A DNA stretch of 64,000 bases, from positions 1 to 64,000 of the forward strand of contig JAGCYH010000041.1 in the NCBI GenBank assembly GCA_017960905.1, in the 5' to 3' direction. A program made the translations under genes and the position numbers. The notes under the pieces were generated by a model that worked only from the letters and a program-made list of their open reading frames with translations, was not told where the DNA came from and ran no database searches. Shown piece by piece: positions 26,405 through 35,348 of the stretch. This DNA comes from Bacteroidales bacterium (GTDB taxonomy: Bacteria; Bacteroidota; Bacteroidia; Bacteroidales; Marinilabiliaceae). The number at the start of each line of letters is the position of its first letter. Positions within the stretch are counted from its first letter, which is position 1.

Positions 26405-27427
26405 CTATAAATCAGAAAATAAAGTAGGTTGATTATCATTGACAAAACCGGTACGGCCGAAATGATCGTAAGCTAGTTTTGTCACCACGCGGCCGCGTGG
26501 TGTACGTTTTATGAAGCCTTGCTGAATTAGGTAAGGTTCATAAACCTCTTCTACAGTACCGACATCCTCACCAATGGCAGTGGCAATGGTAGACACACCA
26601 ACAGGTCCGCCACCAAACTTATCGATCACCGTAAGCAAAAGCTTACGGTCGAGGTCGTTAAGACCAAGAGTATCAATGTTTTGAGCCGAGAGGCTTTTAT
26701 CAGTAATCTTTTTATCGATGCTGCCATCGCCAAGCACTTGTGCAAAGTCGCGAACGCGGCGCAGAAGAGCATTGGCAATACGAGGCGTGCCGCGACTGCG
26801 GCGCGCAATCTCGTACGATGAGTCGTCGTCTATACTTACGCCAAGTATTGAAGCAGAGCGTTTTATGATTTTCGCCAAAGTGTCAGCATCATAATACTCA
26901 AGATGCAGCGGAATACCGAAACGAGCCCGTAACGGGCTCGTTAACAAGCCACTACGTGTAGTAGCACCAACAAGAGTGAACGGATTCAAATCGATCTGAA
27001 TAGTACGCGCACCCGGACCTTTGTCAATAATGATATCAATCTTATAATCTTCCATTGCCGAGTAAAGATACTCTTCGACAACAGGAGACAGACGGTGAAT
27101 CTCGTCGATAAAAAGCACATCGTGTGGCTCAAGACTTGTCAGGATACCTGCCAAGTCGCCAGGCTTGTCTAGCACTGGGCCGCTCGTCGATTTCATATTG
27201 ACGTGCAAATGGTTGGCAATGATTGCCGAGAGGGTAGTCTTACCCAGACCCGGCGGTCCGTAAAGCAACACATGGTCGAGCGGTTCGTTGCGCTGCTTGG
27301 CAGCTTCGACGTAGATGCTCAGATTCTGCACCACATTGGTTTGTCCGGTAAAATCGGAAAACGTAAGCGGACGCAGTTTTTTATCGTACTCTGAATCAGA
27401 AATATTATTGACAGAATTTAAATCCAT
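26405..27427 (-). CDS. ruvB: Holliday junction branch migration helicase RuvB
   Basis: 340 residues. AAA+ motor of the RuvAB complex. The Walker A motif is [12 protein letters not shown], Walker B is [10 protein letters not shown], sensor 1 is [12 protein letters not shown], the arginine finger region is PLRARFGI, and the C-terminal winged helix includes [17 protein letters not shown] and TPRGRVVT. The start overlaps the stop of the upstream receiver protein (TAATG). Confidence 0.98.
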   Translation of the reverse strand: MDLNSVNNISDSEYDKKLRPLTFSDFTGQTNVVQNLSIYVEAAKQRNEPLDHVLLYGPPGLGKTTLSAIIANHLHVNMKSTSGPVLDKPGDLAGILTSLEPHDVLFIDEIHRLSPVVEEYLYSAMEDYKIDIIIDKGPGARTIQIDLNPFTLVGATTRSGLLTSPLRARFGIPLHLEYYDADTLAKIIKRSASILGVSIDDDSSYEIARRSRGTPRIANALLRRVRDFAQVLGDGSIDKKITDKSLSAQNIDTLGLNDLDRKLLLTVIDKFGGGPVGVSTIATAIGEDVGTVEEVYEPYLIQQGFIKRTPRGRVVTKLAYDHFGRTGFVNDNQPTLFSDL

Positions 27428-27813
27428 TATGTAAAATTGGCGGAAATAATTTTAGTAAATACATCAATATCAAAAGGTTTCGACATAAAATCGTTCATAC
27501 CACAAGCCAGACAGCTCTCTTTGTCGGAGTCGTAAACATTCGACGTAAGACCAATAATAAAAGAGTGATTTCCAGTGGTTTGCTCTATCTCGCGAATTCT
27601 CTCTGTTGTCTGATAGCCGTCCAACTTAGGCATCATAATATCCATCAGAATCACGTCGTAGAAGTTTTTAGTATAGACTTCGACAGCTTCGAAGCCGTTG
27701 TTTACAATTTTAATTTCGAAACCAAGTTTCTTGAAATTAAAATATAACAATTTTTGGTTGAGGACATTGTCCTCGACCAAAAGAATCGAAATAGGATTTT
27801 TGAGATTTAGCAT
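27427..27813 (-). CDS. Single-domain response regulator (receiver only)
   Basis: 128 residues from the ATG at 27813 ([16 protein letters not shown]). An upstream in-frame ATG at 27852 would reach 26 bp into nadA and adds residues outside the family core. The domain has the acidic pair (VEDN), the phospho-acceptor Asp in VILMDIMMP, the Thr in GLTSN and the Lys in MSKPFD. There is no output domain, so it probably relays phosphate like CheY or works in a phosphorelay. The partner kinase is unknown; the orphan kinase at 14892 is one candidate in this window. Confidence 0.88.
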   Translation of the reverse strand: MLNLKNPISILLVEDNVLNQKLLYFNFKKLGFEIKIVNNGFEAVEVYTKNFYDVILMDIMMPKLDGYQTTERIREIEQTTGNHSFIIGLTSNVYDSDKESCLACGMNDFMSKPFDIDVFTKIISANFT

Positions 27814-27826
27814 AGTGTTATGTTTT

Positions 27827-28903
27827 TTAAGATAGGTTGAGCATATTATCAATAGATACGCGAGCTTTGCTTATAAGTTCTTCTTTTACAATAACTTCTG
27901 GCCACTCGTATTTAAGCGTAAGGTATATTTTTTCGAGCGTGCAAAGACGCATGTATTCGCATTGGTTGAGCTTTGGCGTTGCCGCTTCCACAAAAGGATT
28001 TTTTGCATTTTTATTTATCATATAATCAAATAAATCCTTAGTAGAAAAGCTATAAAAAGTATCGTTATGTGTAGCAGGATTATAATAGGCCTGAACAAAA
28101 TCCTTATCAGGATTTTGCAGCTTCATCTGATGGAAAATACCAGATTCGGTAGCCACAATAAAACCTTTGCAAGGGTCTTCAGAAACATATTTGAGCATAG
28201 CCGCAGTGGAACCAACGAAATCGGCAATATAAGTGAAACGCGGGTCGCACTCAGGGTGGCAAATAAGCTTATAATCAGGATATTCTTGTTTGATATTCAA
28301 AGTACCGAAGTATGAGAAACGGTCGTGAACATGGCAGCATCCGTCCCACAGAATCATCTTACGGCCGGTAACTTTATTGATGTAAGAGCCGAGATTACGA
28401 TCGGGACCGAAAATCAGTTTCTGATTTTTCGGGAACGACTCAACAATCTTCACAGCGTTTGAACTGGTAACCACAATATCGCTCAGGGCCTTTATTTCGG
28501 CCGAAGTATTAACGTATGAAACTACTTTACAATCAGGGTGTTGTTGCTTGAAAGCAGCAAAATCCGTGCTTTTGCAGCTGTCGGCCAGCGAGCAGGCGGC
28601 ATTGAGGTCGGGTATGAGAACTTTTTTGCCAGGATTGAGAATTTTTATAGTTTCGCCCATGAAATAGACGCCGCAAATAAGAATCATATCGGCATCGACG
28701 GTAGTGGCTTTTTGCGCCAACGCAAGGCTGTCGCCTATCACGTCGGCTATGTCCTGTATGGCATTGTCCTGATAATAATGAACCATAATGCAGACATTTT
28801 TCTGCTTTTTGAGCTTCATTATCTCGTCCACCAGGTTGATGTTTTTATCTACTGCCTCATCGACGTATCCTTTTTCCAACCATATATTATTTATATTACT
28901 CAT
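27827..28903 (-). CDS. nadA: Quinolinate synthase
   Basis: 358 residues. It condenses iminoaspartate with DHAP to quinolinate in de novo NAD synthesis, with a [4Fe-4S] cluster. Family phrases: VHYYQDNAIQDIADVIGDSL, DMILICGVYFMGE, PDLNAACSLADSC, TSSNAVKIVES, GPDRNLGSYI, CHPECDPRF and the C-terminal NQCEYMRLCTLEKIYLTL, which carries cluster cysteines. It is the first gene of the long minus-strand run, with about 100 nt of leader after its putative promoter. Confidence 0.96.
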   Translation of the reverse strand: MSNINNIWLEKGYVDEAVDKNINLVDEIMKLKKQKNVCIMVHYYQDNAIQDIADVIGDSLALAQKATTVDADMILICGVYFMGETIKILNPGKKVLIPDLNAACSLADSCKSTDFAAFKQQHPDCKVVSYVNTSAEIKALSDIVVTSSNAVKIVESFPKNQKLIFGPDRNLGSYINKVTGRKMILWDGCCHVHDRFSYFGTLNIKQEYPDYKLICHPECDPRFTYIADFVGSTAAMLKYVSEDPCKGFIVATESGIFHQMKLQNPDKDFVQAYYNPATHNDTFYSFSTKDLFDYMINKNAKNPFVEAATPKLNQCEYMRLCTLEKIYLTLKYEWPEVIVKEELISKARVSIDNMLNLS

Positions 28904-28937
28904 TTTTTAATTTTTAAAAATGATTCTTATAATATGT

Positions 28938-29209
28938 TGTCAGTTGTTTCAGTAACTTTTTAAAATATTTCTTTGAAATAAAGTTATTAAGCCAAAAAAT
29001 ATCAAATATGCAAAGTTATGAACAATCTTTGTAATTACAAGCGACGATAAATCAATTATTTGATTTATTTTATTGTAATCTGTCAATAAGTTTCAAAGTT
29101 AATAACTTCTTACGTTATACAATGTCAGTTTTTCAAAAATAATGTTCAATAAAATGTTTTTAAAAACACAGGAAACTGACAGGCCGGCCGAAGAGATATT
29201 CAACTGACA
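28938..29209. repeat. Four copies of TGTCAGTT, two per orientation
   Basis: Plus orientation at 28938-28945 and 29123-29130; inverted (AACTGACA) at 29174-29181 and 29202-29209. The first and last copies share ten bases (TTGTCAGTTG); the middle two share nine (TGTCAGTTT). Four hits of an 8-mer in 272 bp is far above chance. It suggests binding sites for one protein. Confidence 0.65.
29011..29018 (-). promoter_or_regulatory. -7 element of nadA
   Basis: Minus-strand TAACTTTG (TAnnTTTG), 107 bp upstream of the nadA start. No nearer match was seen. Confidence 0.5.
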
Positions 29210-29384
29210 AAAACTACTCACTTATTACGAGCTTTATCATCGAGTTATCAACAGTAAATGACACGTTGTTGACAATGCTGTTGAGTAGAGTTTTAAATGA
29301 ATTGAAATACATTTATAATCGGCTAATAATAAATATTTTAAAAAAGAGATGCAATATATTTTTTTTAGTTTGGATACAAATTGA

Positions 29385-29392
29385 TAATTTTG
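29385..29392 (+). promoter_or_regulatory. -7 element of the ACP operon
   Basis: TAATTTTG, a perfect TAnnTTTG, ends 15 bp before the ACP start. The same octamer precedes the other half of the pathway at 54899-54906 (minus). Confidence 0.65.
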
Positions 29393-29407
29393 CGGAAAAA
29401 ATAAGCG

Positions 29408-29662
29408 ATGAGTATGTCGAAACAGGAAATAATAGACAAACTGACCAAAGTGTTTTCCGAAGAGTTCGAGGTTGACCCTGCAAAGATTGAGGGCGACTTG
29501 CCTCTGATGGAGACATTGGATTTGGACAGTCTCGACTTGATAGATGTGGTAGTGTTGATAGAGAAGAATTTTTCGATTATTCTTAAGCAAGAGGATTTTG
29601 TTGGCATCGTAACTTTCAATGATTTCTATAATCTTATAGAAAAGAAGATTAATGGCGAATGA
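29408..29662 (+). CDS. Acyl carrier protein (aryl-polyene type)
   Basis: 84 residues, four-helix ACP. The phosphopantetheine site is DLDSLDLIDVVV with Ser41. It is acidic with a Lys-rich end. It is the first gene of a five-gene plus-strand operon with acyltransferase, methyltransferase, dehydratase and thioesterase, so it is a dedicated carrier rather than the housekeeping AcpP. A second dedicated ACP is at 52924-53178. It overlaps the next gene by 11 bp. Confidence 0.93.
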   Translation: MSMSKQEIIDKLTKVFSEEFEVDPAKIEGDLPLMETLDLDSLDLIDVVVLIEKNFSIILKQEDFVGIVTFNDFYNLIEKKINGE

Positions 29663-30554
29663 TAGCAAACAGGAATGGACTGGAAAATCAAGAGGAGGAA
29701 GTTTAGGAACTTGGTTTTTTGTTTTCACACTCAGGCACTTAGGAGTCCGCTCGGCTTACGTTCTGCTGTTTTTTGTAGTACCGTATTTCGTACTTTTCGC
29801 GCCAAAAGCATCAAAAGCTATTTATAAATATTATCGTTCGATTGTAGGGAAAGGCCACTTGCGGTCTTTCTTTCTGATATTCAGTCATTTCTACACTTTT
29901 GGTCAGACACTGATTGACAAAATAGCACTGAAACACGGCTTAAATAGTTCATTTACTTTCGATTACGGACAGAACTATCAGGACTTTCTTAAAACTCTCG
30001 ACCGAGGTTGCGGAGCTATAATAATAAGCGCCCACGTTGGTTCGTGGGAGATTGGCGCGCCATATCTGTTCGACTATGGCAAGCGGATAAACATTGTGAT
30101 GCTCGATGCCGAATACAGTAAAATAAAACATGTGATAGAGAAAGGCGCCGAAAAAGCTGATTTTAAAGTTATTCCGCTAGGTAGCGACGGTTTGGAAAGC
30201 ATAATAAGAATAAAAAATGCGCTCGACCAGCACGAGTATGTTTGTTTTCAGGGCGACCGTTATATGAACGACAGCAATACCATAGAGCGTGATTTTATGA
30301 ACCATAAGGCGCTTTTTCCGAAGGGACTTTTCAAATTGGCGGTGAAAATGCGCGTACCTGTCATTTTTTATTTTGCCATGCGCGAACCGCGCAGGCACTA
30401 TCGTTTCATATTTCACATAGCCGACACAGATTTTACCGGTCGTTCGGCCGACGGATACGAAATTCTTATAAATCAGTATATTAAGAAATTAGAGGAAATT
30501 GTAAAAGAATATCCTAAACAATGGTTCAATTTTTACAATTTCTGGTTGAAATGA
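29652..30554 (+). CDS. LpxL-like lysophospholipid acyltransferase
   Basis: 300 residues. One N-terminal hydrophobic anchor (SAYVLLFFVVPYFVLF) and the LpxL/HtrB catalytic motif H-x4-E in IISAHVGSWEIG; later GDRYMNDSNTIERDF and GLFKLAVKMRVPVIFYFA match the acceptor-site blocks. It probably moves a finished polyenoyl or fatty chain from ACP to a lipid at the inner membrane. The same enzyme type accompanies ACP in aryl-polyene clusters. The start overlaps the ACP gene. Confidence 0.88.
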   Translation: MANDSKQEWTGKSRGGSLGTWFFVFTLRHLGVRSAYVLLFFVVPYFVLFAPKASKAIYKYYRSIVGKGHLRSFFLIFSHFYTFGQTLIDKIALKHGLNSSFTFDYGQNYQDFLKTLDRGCGAIIISAHVGSWEIGAPYLFDYGKRINIVMLDAEYSKIKHVIEKGAEKADFKVIPLGSDGLESIIRIKNALDQHEYVCFQGDRYMNDSNTIERDFMNHKALFPKGLFKLAVKMRVPVIFYFAMREPRRHYRFIFHIADTDFTGRSADGYEILINQYIKKLEEIVKEYPKQWFNFYNFWLK

Positions 30555-30582
30555 GTAATTTAGCGCACTAAAACAATTGAGT

Positions 30583-31671
30583 ATGAAATTATTTGACAAT
30601 CTGGAAAAAAAATATTGCGCCGACAATTCGTCGGCGCTTGAGTCGCAACGGCTTGCACACTTCATAGCATCGGCGCCCATTGTGTTCCAAGTGTCGCGGC
30701 TGATGGTGAAGTTCGGCATTCTGGAACTGATTCAGAAAAACAAGCAAGGCGTTGATATTCCGACAATTGCAAAAGAGATACATCTGAGCGTTTATGCAGT
30801 GAAAATACTGCTCGAGGCATCGCTTTCGATTGGCACTGTATATCTCGACGGTGATAACTTCCGTCTGACAAAAACCGGCTGGTTTTTGCTCAACGACAAG
30901 ATGGTGAAGGCAAATATGAACTTCAACCATGACGTTAATTACTTGGGAATGTTCAGTTTAGAGGAATCGCTCAAGAACGGCAAACCCGAAGGACTTAAAG
31001 TTTTCGGCAACTGGCCGACAATATACGAGGGCTTATCGAGTTTGCCTGAGCAAGTGCAGAAAAGCTGGTTCGGTTTCGACCATTTCTACAGCGACAACTC
31101 GTTCGATGAGGCGCTGCAGATAGTTTTCGGCAGCGGAAAAGTTAAAACACTGCTTGACGTGGGCGGAAATACCGGCCGATGGGCAAAACGATGTGTTGAA
31201 TACGACGAAAAAGTGGAGGTAACAATAATGGACTTGCCGCAGCAAATAGAGATGATGCGCAAAAACTTGTCCGGCACCCAAGGTGCCGGACGTATACACG
31301 GTCATGGCGCCAACCTGCTCGACGCTTCGGTGCCTTTCCCTAAACGCTTCGATGCTATATGGATGAGCCAGTTCCTCGATTGCTTCTCGGAGGAAGAGAT
31401 AACAAGCATTCTGACAAGAGCTTCACAATCAATGGATTGTGAAGCAACATTGTATATAATGGAGACATTCTGGGATCGCCAGAAATACGAGACAGCTGCT
31501 TTCGACCTTACTATGACATCGGTGTATTTCACAGCATTGGCCAACGGAAACAGCAAAATGTACCACACCGACGACATGACGCACTGCGTAGAACGTGCCG
31601 GACTGAAAGTTACAGCCATTCACGACGGCATAGGTTTGGGACATTCGATAATGGAGTGTAAAATAGCTTAA
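30583..31671 (+). CDS. SAM-dependent O-methyltransferase (family 2 type)
   Basis: 362 residues from the ATG at 30583 (a TTG two codons earlier is less likely). The N-terminal dimerisation/winged-helix part (DIPTIAKEIHLSVYAVKILL) is followed by a Rossmann methyltransferase with SAM motif LLDVGGNTGRWAKRC and DAIWMSQFLDCFSEEE. This is the organisation of aromatic O-methyltransferases. In a polyene pathway it could methylate the aryl head group. Its end lies 12 bp from the dehydratase gene. Confidence 0.85.
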   Translation: MKLFDNLEKKYCADNSSALESQRLAHFIASAPIVFQVSRLMVKFGILELIQKNKQGVDIPTIAKEIHLSVYAVKILLEASLSIGTVYLDGDNFRLTKTGWFLLNDKMVKANMNFNHDVNYLGMFSLEESLKNGKPEGLKVFGNWPTIYEGLSSLPEQVQKSWFGFDHFYSDNSFDEALQIVFGSGKVKTLLDVGGNTGRWAKRCVEYDEKVEVTIMDLPQQIEMMRKNLSGTQGAGRIHGHGANLLDASVPFPKRFDAIWMSQFLDCFSEEEITSILTRASQSMDCEATLYIMETFWDRQKYETAAFDLTMTSVYFTALANGNSKMYHTDDMTHCVERAGLKVTAIHDGIGLGHSIMECKIA

Positions 31672-31683
31672 ATAGTTGATTAT

Positions 31684-32112
31684 ATGGAAGTTATAGTAAG
31701 CGGAAAAGATATTTGCAAGTATATTCCACAGCGTGACCCTATTGTAATGATAGATAAATTCTACGGAATAGAAGGCAACACATCGACAACAGGGCTGACA
31801 GTGAAAGCCGACTGTATACTATGCGCCAATGGTCGGCTGACCGACGGCGGAGTGATAGAGCACATAGCTCAGAGCGGTGCTATGTATATTGGTTATGAGG
31901 CAATTAGCAAAGGCGAACGAGTACCTTTGGGTTTCATAGGATCGATAAACAAAATGACGATAAACCGCCTGCCAAAGGCAGGCGAAGAGTTGCTTACGAC
32001 GATAGTGATGGAGGCCAAAGTGGGCGATATATCGTTGGTGTCGGCCACAGTACAGTCGGCCGGAGAAACAATAGCGACAGGAAAAATGAAAGTAGCCACT
32101 AAACCACAGTAA
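31684..32112 (+). CDS. FabZ-like 3-hydroxyacyl-ACP dehydratase (ApeI/ApeP type)
   Basis: 142 residues, single hot-dog domain. ICKYIPQRDPIVMIDKF corresponds to the FabZ start I-P-H-R-x-P-x-x-x-x-D, but the catalytic His is Gln here (IPQRDP). The helix GVIEHIAQSGAMYIGY carries the Glu of the second catalytic position, and GFIGSINKMTINR is the following strand. So it is a divergent dehydratase, either with shifted chemistry or non-catalytic like some paired APE dehydratases. It sits between methyltransferase and thioesterase. Confidence 0.8.
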   Translation: MEVIVSGKDICKYIPQRDPIVMIDKFYGIEGNTSTTGLTVKADCILCANGRLTDGGVIEHIAQSGAMYIGYEAISKGERVPLGFIGSINKMTINRLPKAGEELLTTIVMEAKVGDISLVSATVQSAGETIATGKMKVATKPQ

Positions 32113-32117
32113 CACAG

Positions 32118-32573
32118 ATGATTAAACGCGATAAAATGAAAGAACCGGCACTAATTGACCGCCACGAGTTTGTGGTGCGTTTCAGCGAGTGCGACGCCAT
32201 GAATGTAGTGTGGCACGGTTCGTATGTACTTTATTTGGAAGACGGACGCGAGTCGTTCGGAAAGCACTATGAGGGAATAGGTTACGACGACTATTTCAAG
32301 GCGCGAATTGTGGCGCCTATAGTCAATATGAACATCAATTATAAGCAGTCGCTCCGCAGTGGTGAGAAGGGTATAGTGGAGACACGCTACATAGAGAGCC
32401 AAGGTGCCAAGATAGTTCTGCAATACATCATCTACCGTGCTTCGGACATGGAGGTGATGGCAACAGCCGAAACCACTCAAGTATTCACCACGCTCGATAC
32501 TGGCGAGATGCAATATGTTTGCCCCGATTTCTACGTGGCATGGAAAAAGAGGTGGCTTGGAACTAAAAAATGA
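32118..32573 (+). CDS. 4HBT-family acyl-CoA/ACP thioesterase
   Basis: 151 residues; an internal ATG at 32136 is an alternative start. The hot-dog signature is VRFSECDAMNVVWHGSYVLYLEDGRESF (catalytic Asp in E-C-D, then W-H-G-x-Y), as in YbgC/4-hydroxybenzoyl-CoA thioesterases. In aryl-polyene clusters a thioesterase of this type is thought to clear or release intermediates. It is the last gene of the operon. Confidence 0.9.
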   Translation: MIKRDKMKEPALIDRHEFVVRFSECDAMNVVWHGSYVLYLEDGRESFGKHYEGIGYDDYFKARIVAPIVNMNINYKQSLRSGEKGIVETRYIESQGAKIVLQYIIYRASDMEVMATAETTQVFTTLDTGEMQYVCPDFYVAWKKRWLGTKK

Positions 32574-32594
32574 TTTTTTCTGAAATAAAACAAA

Positions 32595-33146
32595 CTATGC
32601 CATAAGCAGCAAGATCTCATCGCTGAGAATGTCGCATTGTTTGTGGTCGTTAGTAGTCCAGGCGTTGTTGTCGATGAGGTATTTTTTTAGGAAGAGGAAG
32701 TAAGTGAAGGGGAAAGTGCCGTTTTTCCAGTGCTGTACGTAGTTGAGCAGGCCGGTTTTTTTGATAAACGAGTCGAGCTCGTTTATTATGCAGAATACAA
32801 AGTCGAAGACTTTGCATTCGAAGTGCGCCACTTCGATGGTGTCGCCGTCGCTTTCGAAGAAGTCGGTCGATTGAGTGATGATGACGGTAAGGTCATTTTC
32901 ACCTTTTAGGTGAAAATGCCAGTTGTAAGTGTTGTTGGTGCAGAGCCAGGTAATCTGTATTTCGTTTCTTTCGCCCCAGATGTGTTTCGGGTTCGATACG
33001 ATGCCGAAGAGCCCTTCGAGGAGTTCGAAGAGCGGGTTGCAGATGTTTGTCAGGTTGAAATTGATGAAAACGTCGTTGGAGGCAAACGAAGCGTATGCCG
33101 TACCGGGTTCTCTCAATTCGTATTTAAACTGAAAACTGTTGTTCAT
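32595..33146 (-). CDS. Hypothetical protein
   Basis: 183 residues; I do not recognise a family. It is rich in Phe, Trp, Asn and Cys, has no signal peptide or transmembrane helix, and begins with an FQFKYELREPGTAY strand-rich part and ends with a helical Leu-rich part. The alternating beta then helix layout resembles small SRPBCC/START-like folds, but no key motif supports it. It is convergent with the thioesterase gene (21-bp gap) and is followed upstream by the sigma-54-type regulator with a 65-bp gap. Confidence 0.65.
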   Translation of the reverse strand: MNNSFQFKYELREPGTAYASFASNDVFINFNLTNICNPLFELLEGLFGIVSNPKHIWGERNEIQITWLCTNNTYNWHFHLKGENDLTVIITQSTDFFESDGDTIEVAHFECKVFDFVFCIINELDSFIKKTGLLNYVQHWKNGTFPFTYFLFLKKYLIDNNAWTTNDHKQCDILSDEILLLMA

Positions 33147-33211
33147 CGGTTGTAAAATTTCTCAAAAATACTAATTTATAAATAAATAACCAATTTTTTG
33201 GTTATTTTTTA

Positions 33212-34375
33212 TCACCTTATGGGTCTGGCATAATCTTTCACGTCTTTGTCGGTTATCTCGTTGTTAGCAAGAATGGCCAGTCGTTCTATTACGTTGCGGA
33301 ACTCGCGTATATTGCCAGTCCAGTTTATTTTTTTCAGTTCTTCGATGGCGCTTTCCGAAATCGTTTTGTTCGGAATGTTAAGTTCCTGTTTCACAAGGTC
33401 GAGGAAGTAGTTTGCGAGCGCCGGAATGTCGTCGATGCGGTCGTTGAGCGCCGGCACGTTGATGATGATGACGCTCAGTCGGTGGTAGAGGTCTTCGCGG
33501 AAGTTGTTGGCTTTTATCTCATCGCTGAGGTTTTTGTTGGTAGCTGCGAGTACTCTCACGTCCACTTTGATGTCTTTGTCGCTGCCGACTCGTGTAATGG
33601 TGTTTTCTTGCAAAGCGCGAAGCACTTTGGCTTGAGCCGCAAGGCTCATGTCGCCAATCTCGTCGAGGAAGATGGTTCCGCCGTTGGCTTGTTCGAATTT
33701 ACCAATGCGTTGTTTTATGGCCGAGGTGAAGGCGCCTTTCTCGTGTCCAAAGAGCTCACTTTCAATCAGTTCAGATGGTATGGCGGCGCAGTTCACTTCG
33801 ACGAACGGTCCGTTGGCGCGGCGGCTGTTTTCGTGCAGCGCGCGTGCCACGAGTTCTTTTCCGGTGCCGTTGGCACCGAGAATGAGAACGCGGGCGTCGG
33901 TGGGTGCCACTTTCTCAATAATCTGGTGTATTTTCTGCATCGGCTCCGAGTCGCCGATCATCTCGTAGGTGCGGGCCACTTTTTTCTTAAGTGCCTTAGT
34001 TTCAACAACAAGCTCTTTCTTCTCTATGGCGTTTTTTATAGTTATGAGCAGTCGGTTGAGGTCGAGCGGCTTTTCGATGAAGTCGTAAGCACCTTTTTTT
34101 ATCGACTCAACTGCGGTGTCTATGTTGCCGTGTCCCGATATCATTATCACCGGCACGTCGTGCCGGAGTTCCATTATTTTGTTGAGCACTTCCATACCGT
34201 CCATTTCGGGCATTTTGATGTCGGTGAGCACAACGTCGAACTTGTCGGCATTGAATTTTTCAATGCCCTGAGCGCCGTCTTCGGCGAGCTCGACGGAATG
34301 GTTTTCGAGTTCGAGAATGTCCTTCAGCGTAGTGCGTATGCTGCGTTGGTCGTCGATAACGAGAATTTTTGCCAT
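33212..34375 (-). CDS. NtrC-type response regulator without a DNA-binding domain
   Basis: 387 residues. The N-terminal receiver has phospho-Asp in VVLTDIKMPEMDG; the AAA+ domain has Walker A ILGANGTGKELVARAL, the sigma-54 contact loop HEKGAFTSA (usual GAFTGA, one change) and Walker B GGTIFLDEIGDM. It stops at NVIERLAILANNEITDKDV, where an NtrC protein would continue into a Fis-type helix-turn-helix. So it may act from solution or through a partner. It lies 7 bp downstream of the Ppx gene on the same strand. Confidence 0.93.
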   Translation of the reverse strand: MAKILVIDDQRSIRTTLKDILELENHSVELAEDGAQGIEKFNADKFDVVLTDIKMPEMDGMEVLNKIMELRHDVPVIMISGHGNIDTAVESIKKGAYDFIEKPLDLNRLLITIKNAIEKKELVVETKALKKKVARTYEMIGDSEPMQKIHQIIEKVAPTDARVLILGANGTGKELVARALHENSRRANGPFVEVNCAAIPSELIESELFGHEKGAFTSAIKQRIGKFEQANGGTIFLDEIGDMSLAAQAKVLRALQENTITRVGSDKDIKVDVRVLAATNKNLSDEIKANNFREDLYHRLSVIIINVPALNDRIDDIPALANYFLDLVKQELNIPNKTISESAIEELKKINWTGNIREFRNVIERLAILANNEITDKDVKDYARPIR

Positions 34376-34382
34376 AGAAGTA

Positions 34383-35312
34383 CTAAATAAGGTTATTAAT
34401 ATATTGATATACAGCGCCTTGTTTTAGAGCATAGTTGCATTGCGACAATTTATCGATTCGCATTTCGCGAACGATGAAATTGATGAATATAGTGCCCGGA
34501 ATAATCAGTTCGACGCGGCTCGGGTCCATGAAGTTCATGGCTTTGCGCTGCTCAAGAGTAGAGCTGATTATTTTGCGGTGCAGTTCTTCGAAGTTGGGCA
34601 CGGTGATTTCGTATGAGGTGGCCAGCTTGACGTTGAAGTTGGGGTGTTTGTTGCCCGCAACGATGGCCGCAATGGTGTCGAACGAGCCCGAAGTGCCTAT
34701 GAGAGTGGTAGTTGGGTAGTTGTGCAGCGCCTCGTAGAGCGGAGTGAGCTCAGAGCGCAGGTAGTTTTCGATGGCTTTGATTTCGGGCTGCGTGATAGGG
34801 TCCGATGGGTGAAACTTGTCGATGATGCGCGCGAGGCCGAGTTCGAAGCTTTTTTTCCAGATAATGCCGTTTTTATTGGCAATGATGAATTCGTTGCTGC
34901 CGCCGCCGATGTCGAGAATGAGCACGCGGTCGGCGCCGATGGGCATCACTTGTTTCACGCCGTCGAAAATCATCTGAGCCTCTTCGTCGCCGCTGATAAT
35001 CTTCACGTTGATTCCGAAGAGAGATTTAATCTGCTCGGCGAAGTCGAGGCCGTTGGTGGCGTTGCGCATTATGGAAGTGCCTATGGCGATGGTTTTATCG
35101 ACATTGAACTGTTTGATGGTTTCAATGTGTCGTCCTATCGATTCGATGCCGCGTTCGATGGCCTCGGGCAGAATAACGCAGTCGTTGATGCCGCCTTTGC
35201 CGAGTTTAGCGGGTTCTTTTGCCGAGTAGATAATCTGATAGCTGTCGTCGCTGATAGAGGCGATGGCAAGGTTAATGGTGTTTGTTCCGATGTCGATAAC
35301 AGCAATTCTCAT
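34383..35312 (-). CDS. Ppx/GppA-family exopolyphosphatase
   Basis: 309 residues, the short form of the family. ASKHA fold: AVIDIGTNTINLAIA (phosphate 1), IGTSIMRNA, the phosphate-2 loop VLILDIGGGSNEFII and GTSGSFDTIAAI. It hydrolyses polyphosphate or pppGpp; which one is unclear. The operon with the RR downstream and recJ 36 bp upstream gives no further hint. Confidence 0.93.
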   Translation of the reverse strand: MRIAVIDIGTNTINLAIASISDDSYQIIYSAKEPAKLGKGGINDCVILPEAIERGIESIGRHIETIKQFNVDKTIAIGTSIMRNATNGLDFAEQIKSLFGINVKIISGDEEAQMIFDGVKQVMPIGADRVLILDIGGGSNEFIIANKNGIIWKKSFELGLARIIDKFHPSDPITQPEIKAIENYLRSELTPLYEALHNYPTTTLIGTSGSFDTIAAIVAGNKHPNFNVKLATSYEITVPNFEELHRKIISSTLEQRKAMNFMDPSRVELIIPGTIFINFIVREMRIDKLSQCNYALKQGAVYQYINNLI

Positions 35313-35348
35313 TATATTGTGTGTTTAAAATGTTTTTTGAAAAAAGGC

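Larger units (their letters stand above)
28904..29407. other. AT-rich intergenic gap between divergent nadA and ACP operons
   Basis: About 500 bp, very AT-rich, no credible gene. It contains the -7 elements of both flanking operons, four copies of TGTCAGTT (annotated separately), and words close to DnaA boxes: TTATGAACA (29016-29024), TTATCAACA (29245-29253) and TTGTCAACA on the minus strand (about 29272-29280). It is a candidate control region, and more speculatively an origin region because two parS sites lie 10-12 kb away. Confidence 0.5.
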
